From JAAXGX01 sp965221595 (GTDB lineage: Bacteria; Acidobacteriota; Vicinamibacteria; Vicinamibacterales; UBA8438): a DNA stretch of 64,000 nt. The notes beneath the pieces were generated by a model. It made no database searches, had not been told where the DNA came from, and saw nothing but the letters and a program-made list of their open reading frames with translations. The stretch is from NCBI GenBank assembly GCA_965221595.1, contig OZ244900.1, forward strand, positions 2,914,001 through 2,978,000, written 5' to 3'. Below, one piece after another: positions 9,258-18,354 of this stretch; position 1 is the first letter of the stretch; each line of letters opens with the position of its first letter. The translations under genes and the position numbers were made by a program.

Positions 9258-10919
9258 ATGACCGCTGCGATGTCCGCGCGCGTGCTGCTCACCGCACTGC
9301 TTGCCTGCGCCGGGCTGCTCGGCCTGCATACAGCCGCCGGCCGCCAGCCGCCGGGCGCCGGCGATTCGATCACCGCCGCCGATCTGCAGCGCGAGGTCGC
9401 ATTCCTCGCGTCGGACGAGATGCGGGGCCGGCTCACCGACACACCCGAGAACCGCCGTGCGGCCCGGCACATCGAGGAGCGGTTCGAGGCGTTCGGGCTG
9501 CGCGCGGTCGCCCCCGGGTCCAGCTATCGGCACCCAGTCGAGCTGCTGACCGCCGCGCTGGGCCCGGGCAACCTGCTGCGACTGCACGTCGGCGGGGAGA
9601 CCGAGACCGCCGCCAGCCCGCAGGACTTCTTCCCTGTGCCGTTCAGCGCCGCCGCGCAGGCTGCCGGCCCGGTCGTATTCGCCGGCTTCGGGATTGCGGC
9701 GGCCGATCTCGGACGCGACGACTACCGCGCCGCCGACGTGCGCGGCAAGGTCGTGCTGGTGCTCGACCACGAGCCCGGCGAGTTCGATCCCGAGAGCCCG
9801 TTCGCCGGCGTCGTCGCGAGCGAGCGCGGCCGGGCGCTGCGCAAGGTGCTCGAGGCGCAACGGCGCGGTGCCGTCGCCGTCGCGATCGTGGACGACGTCC
9901 ACAACCACGCGCGCCGCTGGTCCATGCACGATCTGGCGGCCCGGGTGTGGCCGCGGCGGCCGCCGCGCATCCCCAACTACCAGCTCGCCGCCTGGGTCCG
10001 CCGGGTGCGCATACCGGCCGTCCGGATCTCGGTGGAGCTGGCAGGCCGACTGGTCGGCGCGTCCGGCTACACGCTGCGCGAGCTGGCCACAGCCGCCGAG
10101 ACGCGCGGCGGCGCGGCGGCTGTGGAGATCCCGGACGTCAGGCTGGAGGTCGCCACGTCGGTCCGGCACGAGGTGACGGCGGTCGACAACGTCGTCGGCC
10201 TGGTCGAAGGTGCCGATCCGACCCTGCGGCACGAGTGGCTGATCATCTGCGCGCACTACGACCACGAGGGGGCGACCGACACGGCCATCTTCAACGGGGC
10301 GGACGACGATGCCTCCGGCGTGGCCGGGCTGCTGGAGATTGCCGAGGCGTACGCGGTGGCCCACGCAGCCGGCGCGCGGCCTGACCGCTCGATCCTGCTC
10401 GCGGCGTGGAACGCGGAGGAGCAGGGGCTGCTGGGCGCCTGGGCGTATACGGAGCAGCCGCTGGCGCCGCTCGGCGACACCGTCGCGGTGCTCAACATGG
10501 ACATGATCGGGCGCAGCGAGGAAGTGCCTCCCGGCGCGGGCTACCGCTTCGTGGGCCTCGAGCCGCAGACCGCCGAATCGAACAGGAACGCCGTCAACAT
10601 CATCGGTCACAGCTTCAGCGACGGACTGCGGGCCGCCGCCGAGGCCGCGAACCGCCACGCCCGGCTCGACCTGCGGTTCCGCTACGACAACAACCGCTCG
10701 AACCTGTTGCGACGCAGCGACCAGTGGCCGTTCCTGTTCCGCCGGGTGCCGGCCATCTTCGTGCACACGGGCCTGCACCCCGACTACCACACGGAACGCG
10801 ACCGGCCGGAGACACTCGACTACGACAAGATGGCGCGTGTGGTCCGGCTCGTGTACGACCTCAGCTGGGATCTGGCCCAGAGCGGCGATCGGCCGACGTT
10901 CGACCGCCCGGCGCCGTAG
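9258..10919 (+). CDS. Secreted M28-family zinc aminopeptidase with PA-like insert
   Basis: A 553-residue exported peptidase. The N-terminus is a signal peptide (MSARVLLTALLACAGLLGLHTAAG after the first four residues; an alternative ATG lies at 9270). A protease-associated-like insert (about 130-290) precedes the catalytic domain. Zinc and catalytic motifs in order are CAHYDHEG, FNGADDDASGVAG, AWNAEEQGLLGA, LNMDMIGR and FVHTGLHPDYHTERD, all consistent with a complete dinuclear M28 site. Its last 59 bp overlap the 3' end of the convergent aat gene. It probably feeds on extracellular peptides, together with the second M28 gene at 21.5 kb. Confidence 0.92.
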   Translation: MTAAMSARVLLTALLACAGLLGLHTAAGRQPPGAGDSITAADLQREVAFLASDEMRGRLTDTPENRRAARHIEERFEAFGLRAVAPGSSYRHPVELLTAALGPGNLLRLHVGGETETAASPQDFFPVPFSAAAQAAGPVVFAGFGIAAADLGRDDYRAADVRGKVVLVLDHEPGEFDPESPFAGVVASERGRALRKVLEAQRRGAVAVAIVDDVHNHARRWSMHDLAARVWPRRPPRIPNYQLAAWVRRVRIPAVRISVELAGRLVGASGYTLRELATAAETRGGAAAVEIPDVRLEVATSVRHEVTAVDNVVGLVEGADPTLRHEWLIICAHYDHEGATDTAIFNGADDDASGVAGLLEIAEAYAVAHAAGARPDRSILLAAWNAEEQGLLGAWAYTEQPLAPLGDTVAVLNMDMIGRSEEVPPGAGYRFVGLEPQTAESNRNAVNIIGHSFSDGLRAAAEAANRHARLDLRFRYDNNRSNLLRRSDQWPFLFRRVPAIFVHTGLHPDYHTERDRPETLDYDKMARVVRLVYDLSWDLAQSGDRPTFDRPAP

Positions 10920-11496
10920 ACGTGCCCGCGAAGCGGCAGTCGACAGCCAGCGCCGCCGCCAGCAGCGCCAGGTAGCGGCGGCGCGGCACCTCGACAGCCC
11001 CGAAGCGGGCCAGGTGGGCGGTCAGCCACTGGACGTCCAGCAGCCGGTAGCCGCGGCTCCGCAGTCGCTCCACCAGCAGGCACAGCGCCACCTTCGAGGC
11101 GTCGGTCACCGTGTGGAACATCGACTCGCCGAAGAACGCGCCGCGCAGGCTTACCCCGTAGAGGCCTCCGGCGAGGCGGTCCCCCTGCCAGACCTCGATG
11201 GAGTGGGCGTACCCGGCGCCGTGCAGCGCCGTATAGCTGGCAATCAGGTCGGCGTCGAGCCAGGTGCCCTCACCGGGCCGCTTCGCACACGCCGCGATGA
11301 CCGCCGGGAAGGCGCGGTTCGTGGTCCCGTGGAAGCGGCCCTGCCGGAGCACCCGCGCGAGCCGGCGCGGCACGTGCAGCCCGTCAATCGGCAGAATCCC
11401 GCGCCGCTCGGGGGAAAACCAGCCGACGCGCCCCGCGACCGCCATCGGGAAGAATCCTCGGCTGTACGCGCCCAGCAGCGTGTTGATGGGGATCAT
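10861..11496 (-). CDS. aat: Leucyl/phenylalanyl-tRNA-protein transferase
   Basis: Adds Leu or Phe to the N-terminus of proteins starting with Arg or Lys, marking them for ClpS-ClpAP (N-degron pathway). The family motifs are YSRGFFPM, WFSPERRGILP, GTWLDADLIASYTALH, GYAHSIEVW, GGLYGVSLRGAFFGESMFH and LLDVQWLTAHLARFGA. The total of 211 residues is normal, but the last about 25 residues are low-complexity and overlap the M28 gene by 59 bp in the opposite direction. It diverges from apaG over only 23 bp, so its promoter must lie inside the apaG reading frame. Confidence 0.95.
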   Translation of the reverse strand: MIPINTLLGAYSRGFFPMAVAGRVGWFSPERRGILPIDGLHVPRRLARVLRQGRFHGTTNRAFPAVIAACAKRPGEGTWLDADLIASYTALHGAGYAHSIEVWQGDRLAGGLYGVSLRGAFFGESMFHTVTDASKVALCLLVERLRSRGYRLLDVQWLTAHLARFGAVEVPRRRYLALLAAALAVDCRFAGTSTAPGGRTSADRRSGPDPS

Positions 11497-11519
11497 TCCA
11501 ACGTCGTATCATCACGCGC

Positions 11520-11933
11520 GTGTCCGAGCATCGACAGTCCGGCGTGCACACCTCGGAGGCCATCACCGGCGGGGTTCGCGTGCAGGTGACCGCGCGCTAT
11601 TCGCCCGCGCGGTCCCAGCCGTTGCGCAACCTGTGGCTGTTCCTCTACACCATCGAGATCTCGAACGAGAGCACCGACACGGTCCAGCTCATCAGCCGCC
11701 ACTGGATCATCACGGATGCCGAGAACCGGGTCGAGGAGGTGCGCGGGCTGGGCGTGGTCGGGCAGCAACCGACCCTGGCCCCTGGAGAGTCGTTCGAGTA
11801 CACGTCCAGTTGTCCCCTCCAGACGCCCTTCGGCACCATGGGCGGCTCCTATCAGATGGTGACTTCCGCGGGCCGGCGCTTCGACGTCGAGATAGCCACC
11901 TTCACGCTCAGCGAACCCTACACGATCCACTGA
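11520..11933 (+). CDS. apaG: ApaG-domain protein
   Basis: A 137-residue single-domain ApaG protein with a fibronectin-III-like fold: VQVTARYSPARS, LFLYTIEISNESTDTVQLISRHWIITDA, GLGVVGQQPTLAPGESFEYTS and GTMGGSYQM. Family members are linked to divalent cation (Co/Mg) phenotypes, and the domain also occurs in F-box proteins; the molecular role is not settled. Translation probably starts at GTG 11520; GTG 11544 is in frame and would still keep the domain. The region upstream is the start of aat, so transcription signals overlap coding DNA. Confidence 0.93.
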   Translation: MSEHRQSGVHTSEAITGGVRVQVTARYSPARSQPLRNLWLFLYTIEISNESTDTVQLISRHWIITDAENRVEEVRGLGVVGQQPTLAPGESFEYTSSCPLQTPFGTMGGSYQMVTSAGRRFDVEIATFTLSEPYTIH

Positions 11934-11992
11934 AAGACAGCTGTCCGCAGGGCGCGGACCGCAGGGCGCGCCGCGGCGCGTGCGGCGCCTGG

Positions 11993-12799
11993 TCAAGGGG
12001 TCCCCGCACGCCGCCGGCGGACGTTCGGGCGCCGTCCCGTCGAGGACTGGAGCGCGACCACCTCGACGCCGGCGGCTTCGAGGCCCCGGCGCACGGCGGC
12101 CGCCAGCACGGCGGCCCCGGGCGTGTCGCCGTGGATGCACACGGTGTCCGCCCGCACCGCCACCGGCTCGCCGGTCGCCGCCGTGACGACGCCGCGGCGG
12201 ATCATCTGCAGCACGCGGTCGACGACGACGTCGGGATCGTGCACGACGGCAGCCGGCTGCGACCGCGACCGCAGCGCGCCGCCCGCCTCGTAGGCGCGAT
12301 CGGCGAACACCTCCGAGGCCACCTCGACGCCAGCCGCGCGGCCGGCGTCCAGCAGGCAGCTGCCCGACAGGCCGACGAGCGTCAGGCGCGGCTCGACGGC
12401 CGCGACCGCGCGGGCCACCGCCGCGGCCAGCGTCCGGTCGCGGGAAGCCATGTTGTAGAGGGCCCCGTGCGGCTTGACGTGCCGCAGCCGGCCGCCCTCG
12501 GCCGCCACCATGCCGGCCAGTGCCGCTACCTGGTACAGGACCAGATCCTCTATCTCGCCCGGCGCCGCCTGCATCTCGCGGCGTCCGAAACCGACCAGGT
12601 CGGGGAATCCGGGATGCGCACCCACGGCGACGCCGAGCCGGGCCGCCAGCCGGACCGTGCGGCGCATGACCGACGGATCGCCGGCATGCAGGCCGCAGGC
12701 CACGTTCGCGGACGTCACGTGGGCGAGGACGCCTTCGTCGTCGCCGAGCTCGTAGCGCCCGAACGACTCGCCGACGTCGCAGTTGAGGTCGACGCGCAA
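11993..12799 (-). CDS. pxpA: LamB/YcsF family, 5-oxoprolinase subunit A
   Basis: PxpA works with PxpB and PxpC to open 5-oxoproline to glutamate using ATP. Hallmarks are VDLNCDVGESFG, TSANVACGLHAGDPSVMRRTV, GAHPGFPDLVGFGRR, VKPHGALYN and CIHGDTPGA. The frame is open to an ATG at 12907, but family members begin just before the DLNCD motif, so I chose TTG 12799 (268 residues). A GGAGGGG lies 14 nt upstream, and a TAATAT sits between it and the TTG. The pxpB and pxpC partners are not in the window. The 12800-13033 gap toward the divergent GNAT gene shows no clear additional gene. Confidence 0.85.
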   Translation of the reverse strand: MRVDLNCDVGESFGRYELGDDEGVLAHVTSANVACGLHAGDPSVMRRTVRLAARLGVAVGAHPGFPDLVGFGRREMQAAPGEIEDLVLYQVAALAGMVAAEGGRLRHVKPHGALYNMASRDRTLAAAVARAVAAVEPRLTLVGLSGSCLLDAGRAAGVEVASEVFADRAYEAGGALRSRSQPAAVVHDPDVVVDRVLQMIRRGVVTAATGEPVAVRADTVCIHGDTPGAAVLAAAVRRGLEAAGVEVVALQSSTGRRPNVRRRRAGTP

Positions 12800-13033
12800 C
12801 GTCGTGAATATTACCCCTCCGCGCCGCACGGGACCTTGGCGCTGGTATGATTTCCGGATGCCGGACGCGCGCCGTGCCGTCGCCGGGTACGCCTGCTCCC
12901 CCGTCACGCCTCGCGCGGGCCGTGCGCGGCAGCGTCACGACCGCGTCTCGATGCCACGTGCGGTTTCACCACGGATTGCCCCGCCCACGGCGCCTCCGCC
13001 GCGCCGCGCGGGTGCCCGGCTCCGCTGAACGGC

Positions 13034-13642
13034 ATGTCGCAAGCGGCCACCGGCGGCGGCGTGGCACAGTGGCTCGGGCAGCGCTATCCGCGCGCTGTCG
13101 AGCTGGCGGGCGAGCGGCGGATCCAGTTGCGGCTGATGGGCGCGGCGGACGTCGCGGCCGTGTTGGCCTTCGCCAACACACTGGCGCCGGAAGACCTCAT
13201 GTTCCTGCGCGTGAACATCACGGAAGCGCCGGTCGTCGAGCGCTGGGTCGAGTCGATCAGGGCGGGCAGTGCGGTGACCGTGCTGGCCCGTGAGGCCGAG
13301 CAGGTGGTAGGCGAGGCGACCCTGCTCCACAACGAGGCCACCTGGACCCGACATCTCGGGGAGATCCGCATTCAGATCGCGCCCCGCGCCCGGCGTCACG
13401 GGCTGGCCCGCCTGCTGGCCGGCGAGATCGACGCCATTGCGAGACATCTGGGCCTGCAGCTGCTGACGGCGCGCATGACCCTGGACCAGTCGGCGGCCCA
13501 GGCGGTTTTCCGGCACCTGGGATTCCGACGCGAGGCCGTACTGTGGGACTACTCGATTACGCCGGACGGACAGACCCGCGACGTGCTGGTTGCAACAAAG
13601 AGACTGCAGGCGTCCGCGCCGCACGGCGGCGCAGACGCCTGA
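13034..13642 (+). CDS. GNAT-family N-acetyltransferase
   Basis: A 202-residue acetyltransferase. The acetyl-CoA-binding core is visible as GEIRIQIAPRARRHGLARLLAGEI, a variant of the R/Q-x-x-G-x-G/A loop, followed by LTARMTLDQSAAQAVFRHLGFRREA, the usual helix-strand end of the fold. The substrate is unknown. It is followed 76 bp downstream by acetyl-CoA synthetase. A protein acetyltransferase that regulates Acs (Pat-like) is tempting, because many bacteria acetylate the Acs catalytic lysine, but position alone does not show this. Confidence 0.8.
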   Translation: MSQAATGGGVAQWLGQRYPRAVELAGERRIQLRLMGAADVAAVLAFANTLAPEDLMFLRVNITEAPVVERWVESIRAGSAVTVLAREAEQVVGEATLLHNEATWTRHLGEIRIQIAPRARRHGLARLLAGEIDAIARHLGLQLLTARMTLDQSAAQAVFRHLGFRREAVLWDYSITPDGQTRDVLVATKRLQASAPHGGADA

Positions 13643-13718
13643 GGGATTGGTCGGTCGGGCGGAGACCGGCGCCGCGGGCGGCGGTTTCCCGACCAGGTGG
13701 ACAGCAGGAGGACAGACT

Positions 13719-15683
13719 GTGACTGACGACAAGTTGCCGGCCGGGTTCGATGCGCTGCTGACCGAGGACCGCGTCTTCGAGCCGCCGGAGGAGTTCCGCA
13801 AGAACGCCAACGTCAACGACCCCGGCGTCTACGAGCGAGCCGACCGGGATCCGGAGGGATTCTGGGCCGACTTCGCTCGTGAGCTCGAGTGGAGCCGGCC
13901 CTGGGACCGGGTGCTCGACTGGCAGCCCCCCGACGCCAAGTGGTTCGTGGGCGGCAAGATCAACGCCAGCGTCAACTGCGTCGATCGCCACGCCCTCGGC
14001 AGCCGCCGCGACAAGCGCGCCATCGTCTGGGAGGGCGAGCCGGGCGACAAGCGGACGCTGACCTACGGCGAGCTCCACGTCGAGGTCCAGAAGTGCGCCA
14101 ATGTCCTCAAGCGGCTCGGCGTGGGCCACGGCGACCGCGTCGCCGTCTATCTGCCGATGATCCCCGAGCTGCCCATCGTGCTGCTGGCCTGCGCGCGCAT
14201 CGGCGCCGTGCACAGCGTCGTGTTCGGCGGCTTCAGCGCCGAGTCGCTGCGCGACCGGATCAACGACATGCAGGCGAAGCTGCTGGTCACGGCCGACGGG
14301 GGCTATCGCCGCGGCGGCGTCGTGCCGCTCAAGCAGATCTCGGACGCGGCCCTCGACGGCTCGCCCAGCGTCGAGAACGTGCTGCTGGTCAAGCGTGAAG
14401 GACTGGAGACCCCGTTCGAGGTCATGGCCGGGCGCGATCACTGGTACCACGAGCTGCTGGCCGAGGTCTCCGACACCTGCGCGCCGCGCGAGAACGACGC
14501 CGAAGACCTCCTGTTCACGCTCTACACCTCCGGCACCACCGGCAAGCCGAAGGGCATCGCGCACACGACCGGCGGCTACCTGGTGGGCACCTACGCGACC
14601 TCCAAGTGGGTCTTCGATCTGCAGGAGGACGACATCTACTGGTGCACCGCCGACATCGGCTGGGTGACCGGCCACAGCTATCTGGTCTACGGGCCCCTGG
14701 CGAACGGTGCCACCTGCGTCATGTACGAGGGAGCGCCCGACACGCCCGGCCGCGACCGCTTCTGGGACATGGTGGCACGCCACAAGGTCACAGTCTTCTA
14801 CACGGCACCCACGGCCATCCGGGCGTTCATGAAGTGGGGTCCGGACCACGTCCGCAAGCACGATCTGAGCTCCCTGCGCCTGCTCGGATCGGTCGGCGAG
14901 CCGATCAATCCGGAGGCGTGGATGTGGTACTACCAGCACGTCGGGGGCGGCCGCTGCCCCATCGTCGACACCTGGTGGCAGACCGAGACGGGCAGCATCC
15001 TGATTGCCCCGTTGCCCGGCATCACCCCGCTCAAGCCGGGCTCGGCGTCGCGGCCCTTCCCCGGCCTCAAGCCGGCCATCGTCACCGAGTCCGGCGAACC
15101 GGTGGAGGTGGGCGGCGGCTACCTGGTCCAGACGCGGCCGTGGCCCTCGATGCTGCGCACCATCTACGGTGACCACGACCGCTTCGTGGCCACCTACTGG
15201 AACCGCTGGGGCCGCGACGTCTACGTCACCGGCGACGGTGCCAAGGTGGACGAGGACGGCTACTTCTGGCTGCTCGGCCGCGTCGACGACGTGCTCAACG
15301 TCGCCGGCCACCGCGTCGGCACGATGGAGGTGGAGAGCGCGCTGGTCGACCACCAACAGGTCGCCGAGGCCGCCGTGGTCGGCAAGGAGCACGAGATCAA
15401 GGGTCAGGCCGTCTGCGCCTTCGTCACCCTCAAGGAGGGGGTGACGGCCAGCGACGAGAAGCTGGCCGAGCTCAAGCAGCACGTCACGACCAAGATCGGC
15501 GCCATCGCCCGTCCGGACGAGATCATCTGGACCGCCGACCTGCCGAAGACGCGTTCGGGCAAGATCATGCGGCGTCTGCTGCGCGACATCGCGGCGCGCA
15601 AGGCGCTGGGCGACGTGACCACGCTGGCCGACCCGACGATCGTGGCCAAACTGCGGGAGCAGTACGAGGAAAAAGAGGGTTGA
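13719..15683 (+). CDS. acs: Acetyl-CoA synthetase (AMP-forming)
   Basis: Activates acetate to acetyl-CoA through acetyl-AMP, which fits with malate synthase for acetate growth. The 654 residues match the family length. The P-loop is YTSGTTGKPKG from Y269; other signatures are GWVTGHSYLVYGPL, DTWWQTETG, YVTGDGAKVDEDGYFWLLGRVDDVLNVAGHR and the catalytic, acetylation-sensitive lysine K615 in KTRSGKIMRR. GTG 13719 follows CAGGAGGA at ideal spacing, which settles the start against the longer open frame. Propionyl-CoA synthetase is the main alternative; WWQTETG and overall length favour Acs. Its stop overlaps the start of the PDZ gene. Confidence 0.95.
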   Translation: MTDDKLPAGFDALLTEDRVFEPPEEFRKNANVNDPGVYERADRDPEGFWADFARELEWSRPWDRVLDWQPPDAKWFVGGKINASVNCVDRHALGSRRDKRAIVWEGEPGDKRTLTYGELHVEVQKCANVLKRLGVGHGDRVAVYLPMIPELPIVLLACARIGAVHSVVFGGFSAESLRDRINDMQAKLLVTADGGYRRGGVVPLKQISDAALDGSPSVENVLLVKREGLETPFEVMAGRDHWYHELLAEVSDTCAPRENDAEDLLFTLYTSGTTGKPKGIAHTTGGYLVGTYATSKWVFDLQEDDIYWCTADIGWVTGHSYLVYGPLANGATCVMYEGAPDTPGRDRFWDMVARHKVTVFYTAPTAIRAFMKWGPDHVRKHDLSSLRLLGSVGEPINPEAWMWYYQHVGGGRCPIVDTWWQTETGSILIAPLPGITPLKPGSASRPFPGLKPAIVTESGEPVEVGGGYLVQTRPWPSMLRTIYGDHDRFVATYWNRWGRDVYVTGDGAKVDEDGYFWLLGRVDDVLNVAGHRVGTMEVESALVDHQQVAEAAVVGKEHEIKGQAVCAFVTLKEGVTASDEKLAELKQHVTTKIGAIARPDEIIWTADLPKTRSGKIMRRLLRDIAARKALGDVTTLADPTIVAKLREQYEEKEG

Positions 15684-16096
15684 GCGACCGGCTCCGGCGG
15701 GCGATTGCAGTCGTCGTGCTCCTGTCGACGGGCGCGGCCGCGGCGCAGGAGAACGACGCCGACCTCTACACCTGCGGTGGCCAGTCCCCGGCGGACGCAG
15801 AGATCGTCGGCCTGACCCTTTGCGCCGCGCTGCCGACGGACGCGCTGGTGGCCCGCGCCGAACCCGAGAACCTGCAGGTGCGGGAGGGTGTGCTCGTGAC
15901 GGACCTGCAGCCCGGCGGCCTCTCGATCGTCGCCGGGTTCGAAGTCGGCGACCTGATCTACCGTGTGGGCGGGATCGACGTCCGGGACGCCGAGGCGGCC
16001 GTCGAGCACCTCGATCGCGTCAGGTCGAGAGCCGATACGATGGTGAACTTCCTGCGCGGAGGCCGGCCCTATCGCATCAAGCTGCGGCGCGAATAG
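15680..16096 (+). CDS. Small exported PDZ-domain protein
   Basis: A 138-residue protein with a signal peptide (RRAIAVVVLLSTGAAAAQ) and a single PDZ-like domain (VREGVLVTDLQPGGLSIVAGFEVGDLIYRVGG, written here in two overlapping parts: VREGVLVTDLQPGG and AGFEVGDLIYRVGGIDV) closing with TMVNFLRGGRPYRIKL. There is no protease domain, so it may be an adaptor or scaffold in the periplasm. The TTG start overlaps the acs stop codon and follows GAGGAAAAAGAGG, a sign of translational coupling, although acs is cytoplasmic and this product is exported. The two secreted propellers follow 50 bp downstream. Confidence 0.75.
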   Translation: MSDRLRRAIAVVVLLSTGAAAAQENDADLYTCGGQSPADAEIVGLTLCAALPTDALVARAEPENLQVREGVLVTDLQPGGLSIVAGFEVGDLIYRVGGIDVRDAEAAVEHLDRVRSRADTMVNFLRGGRPYRIKLRRE

Positions 16097-16146
16097 GCAT
16101 CGGCGCGCGTGATATCATCGGCCTTCTATTTCACAAGGATGAACGG

Positions 16147-18354
16147 ATGATCAAGGCTACCCACAGCTTCCTGGTGCCCGTGGCCTGCCTGCTCGTCTGG
16201 TCGACGCTCCCGACTGCCGGGACCGCCTGGGGACAGGACTGGCCCAGCTGGCGCGGCCCGGGGCAGAACGGTGTGTCCGACCAGGTGTCGCTCGTATCGA
16301 GCTGGTCGAAGGACGGCGAGAACCTGATCTGGTCGGACAACTGGGTCGGCCGTTCGACGCCGGCGGTTTTCGACGGACGCGCGTGCGCGAACGGACGGAC
16401 GGGCGACGGCGTCTCGAAGCAGGAAATCGTCGCCTGCTGGAACGCCGAGGACGGCACGAAGCTGTGGGAGCACGAATTCAGCGTCGCAAACACCACCGTG
16501 CCGTTCAACCGCGTCGGCTGGGGCAGCGTCACCGGCGATCCGGAGACCGGGTATCTGTACGCCCTGAATATCGACGGACACCTGAACGTGTTCGACCGGG
16601 ACGGCGGCATCGTCTGGAGCTGGCGCCTGGCCGAGGAGCTCGGCCGCGCCTCCGGCTACGGCGGCCGGACGTCGACGCCGGTCATCGACGAGGATCGGCT
16701 CGTGCTCTCGGTCATCGGGGGCATGTGGGGCGACTACGCCGGTCCGCCCCGCCACCGCTACGTCGCCTTCGACAAGCGCAGCGGCGAGGTGCTGTGGATC
16801 TCGACGCCGGGCGGCAACGTCGCCGACATGAACACGCAGTCGGTGCCGGTCGTCGCCGTCATCGAGGGGCGGCGGCTGCTGATCGACGGCAACGCCGACG
16901 GCCACATTTATGCACTGCTCGCGCGCACCGGCGAGAAGGTCTGGGAGTTCCACCTGTCGCAGCGCGGCATCAACGTATCCCCCGTCGTCGCGGGCACCAC
17001 CGTCTATGCGGCACACAGCGAGGAGAACGTCGACAGCGGCTACATGGGGCGCGTGGTGGCCATCGACGCGACCGGCAGCGGCGACGTGACCGCCACGCAC
17101 GAGCTGTGGCGCGCCGACGAGCTGGCGGTGGGCTTTTCGACACCGGTGTACCGCGACGGCCGGCTGTACCTCATCGACAATTCGGCGAATCTCAGCGCGC
17201 TCGACGCCGGCAGCGGCGAGGAGCTGTGGGCCACCAGCGTCGGGACGGTCGGGAAGTCGTCGCCGGTCTGGGCGGATGGCAAGCTGTACGTCACCGAGGT
17301 GAACGGCAACGTCACCATCCTGCAGCCGACCGCGGACGGCGCCACCGTGCTCGATCACGAAGAGCTGGCGGTCGAGGACGGACGCTACGCCGAGATCTAC
17401 GGCTCGTTCGCGCCCGCGTACGGGCGGCTGTATCTGACCGCCGAGTCCGGCATCTACTGTATCGGCGACCCGGGCGCGCCGTTCGAGGCGCGCGACAGCC
17501 CGACGCCCGCGCCGGTCGAGGAACTTGCTCCAGGCGCGGCAGCCAGTCTGCAGGTCGTGCCGGCCGAGGTCGTGCTCTCGCACGGAGACTCGGTTGCATT
17601 CCGCGTCCTCGCCTTCGACGCCAACGGTGCCGCGCTCGGCGAGCGCACCGCCGAGTGGGCGCTCGACGGTCTCGCGGGCGCGGAGCTGTCGGCGGCGGGG
17701 GCCCTGTCGACGCCGGACGGCGGGCCGACGGCAAGCGGCAAGGTGACGGCGACGGTCGGCGAATTGACCGGCAGCGCACAGGTGCGCGTCTTCGGGCCGC
17801 TGCCGTGGACGGAGAACTTCGAGAACGGCCGGCCGCGGTTCTGGATCGGCGGCGGGGGCAATCTGCGCGGCGTGGACGAAGGCGGTCAACAGATGCTGCG
17901 CAAGGGGCCGTCGCGCACCGGCATCCATCGCCACGCCGTCTACCTGGGACCGACGGACATGTCCGGCTACACGATCCAGGCCGACGCCATGGCCACGCAG
18001 CGCGGCCGGCGGCGGGCCGACCTCGGGTTGATCAACAGCGGCTACACGCTCGACATGCAGGGCAACGCCCAGCGCCTGCAGCTGCAGTCGTGGGCCGCCG
18101 AGCTGCGGATCGACGAGCGCGTGCCTTTCGAGTGGGAGCCGAACGTCTGGTACACGCTGAAGCTGCGCGTGGACCACGACGGCGGACAGGCAACCATTCG
18201 CGGCAAGGTGTGGCCGCGCGACGAGCCCGAGCCGGCGGACTGGACGATCACCACCGCAGACCCCGTGCCGGTCGACGGCGGCAGCCCCGGCCTGATCGCC
18301 TACTCGCCGGTCGACATCTTCTACGACAACGTAAGCGTGATGGAGAACCAATGA
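16147..18354 (+). CDS. Secreted PQQ-type beta-propeller with Ig-like and lectin-like C-terminal domains
   Basis: A 735-residue exported protein. The signal peptide ends near TAGTAWGQ and is followed by DWPSWRGPGQNGVS, the usual opening of PQQ-like outer propellers. Blades carry repeats such as GTKLWEHEF, TGEKVWEFHL and GEELWATSV. From about 465, an Ig-like segment (QVVPAEVVLSHGDSVAFRVL) precedes a concanavalin-like or DUF1080-like C-terminal region of about 170 residues (MLRKGPSRTGIHRHAVY ... SPVDIFYDNVSVMEN). The alcohol dehydrogenase active-site residues of true PQQ enzymes were not recognised, so a binding or sensing role is more likely. Its stop overlaps the next propeller gene by 4 bp. 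Confidence 0.83.
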   Translation: MIKATHSFLVPVACLLVWSTLPTAGTAWGQDWPSWRGPGQNGVSDQVSLVSSWSKDGENLIWSDNWVGRSTPAVFDGRACANGRTGDGVSKQEIVACWNAEDGTKLWEHEFSVANTTVPFNRVGWGSVTGDPETGYLYALNIDGHLNVFDRDGGIVWSWRLAEELGRASGYGGRTSTPVIDEDRLVLSVIGGMWGDYAGPPRHRYVAFDKRSGEVLWISTPGGNVADMNTQSVPVVAVIEGRRLLIDGNADGHIYALLARTGEKVWEFHLSQRGINVSPVVAGTTVYAAHSEENVDSGYMGRVVAIDATGSGDVTATHELWRADELAVGFSTPVYRDGRLYLIDNSANLSALDAGSGEELWATSVGTVGKSSPVWADGKLYVTEVNGNVTILQPTADGATVLDHEELAVEDGRYAEIYGSFAPAYGRLYLTAESGIYCIGDPGAPFEARDSPTPAPVEELAPGAAASLQVVPAEVVLSHGDSVAFRVLAFDANGAALGERTAEWALDGLAGAELSAAGALSTPDGGPTASGKVTATVGELTGSAQVRVFGPLPWTENFENGRPRFWIGGGGNLRGVDEGGQQMLRKGPSRTGIHRHAVYLGPTDMSGYTIQADAMATQRGRRRADLGLINSGYTLDMQGNAQRLQLQSWAAELRIDERVPFEWEPNVWYTLKLRVDHDGGQATIRGKVWPRDEPEPADWTITTADPVPVDGGSPGLIAYSPVDIFYDNVSVMENQ

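Noticed and set aside
16126..18351. A 741-codon minus-strand frame opposite the first propeller
   Set aside because: Shadow of the propeller gene; no start context and no family similarity.
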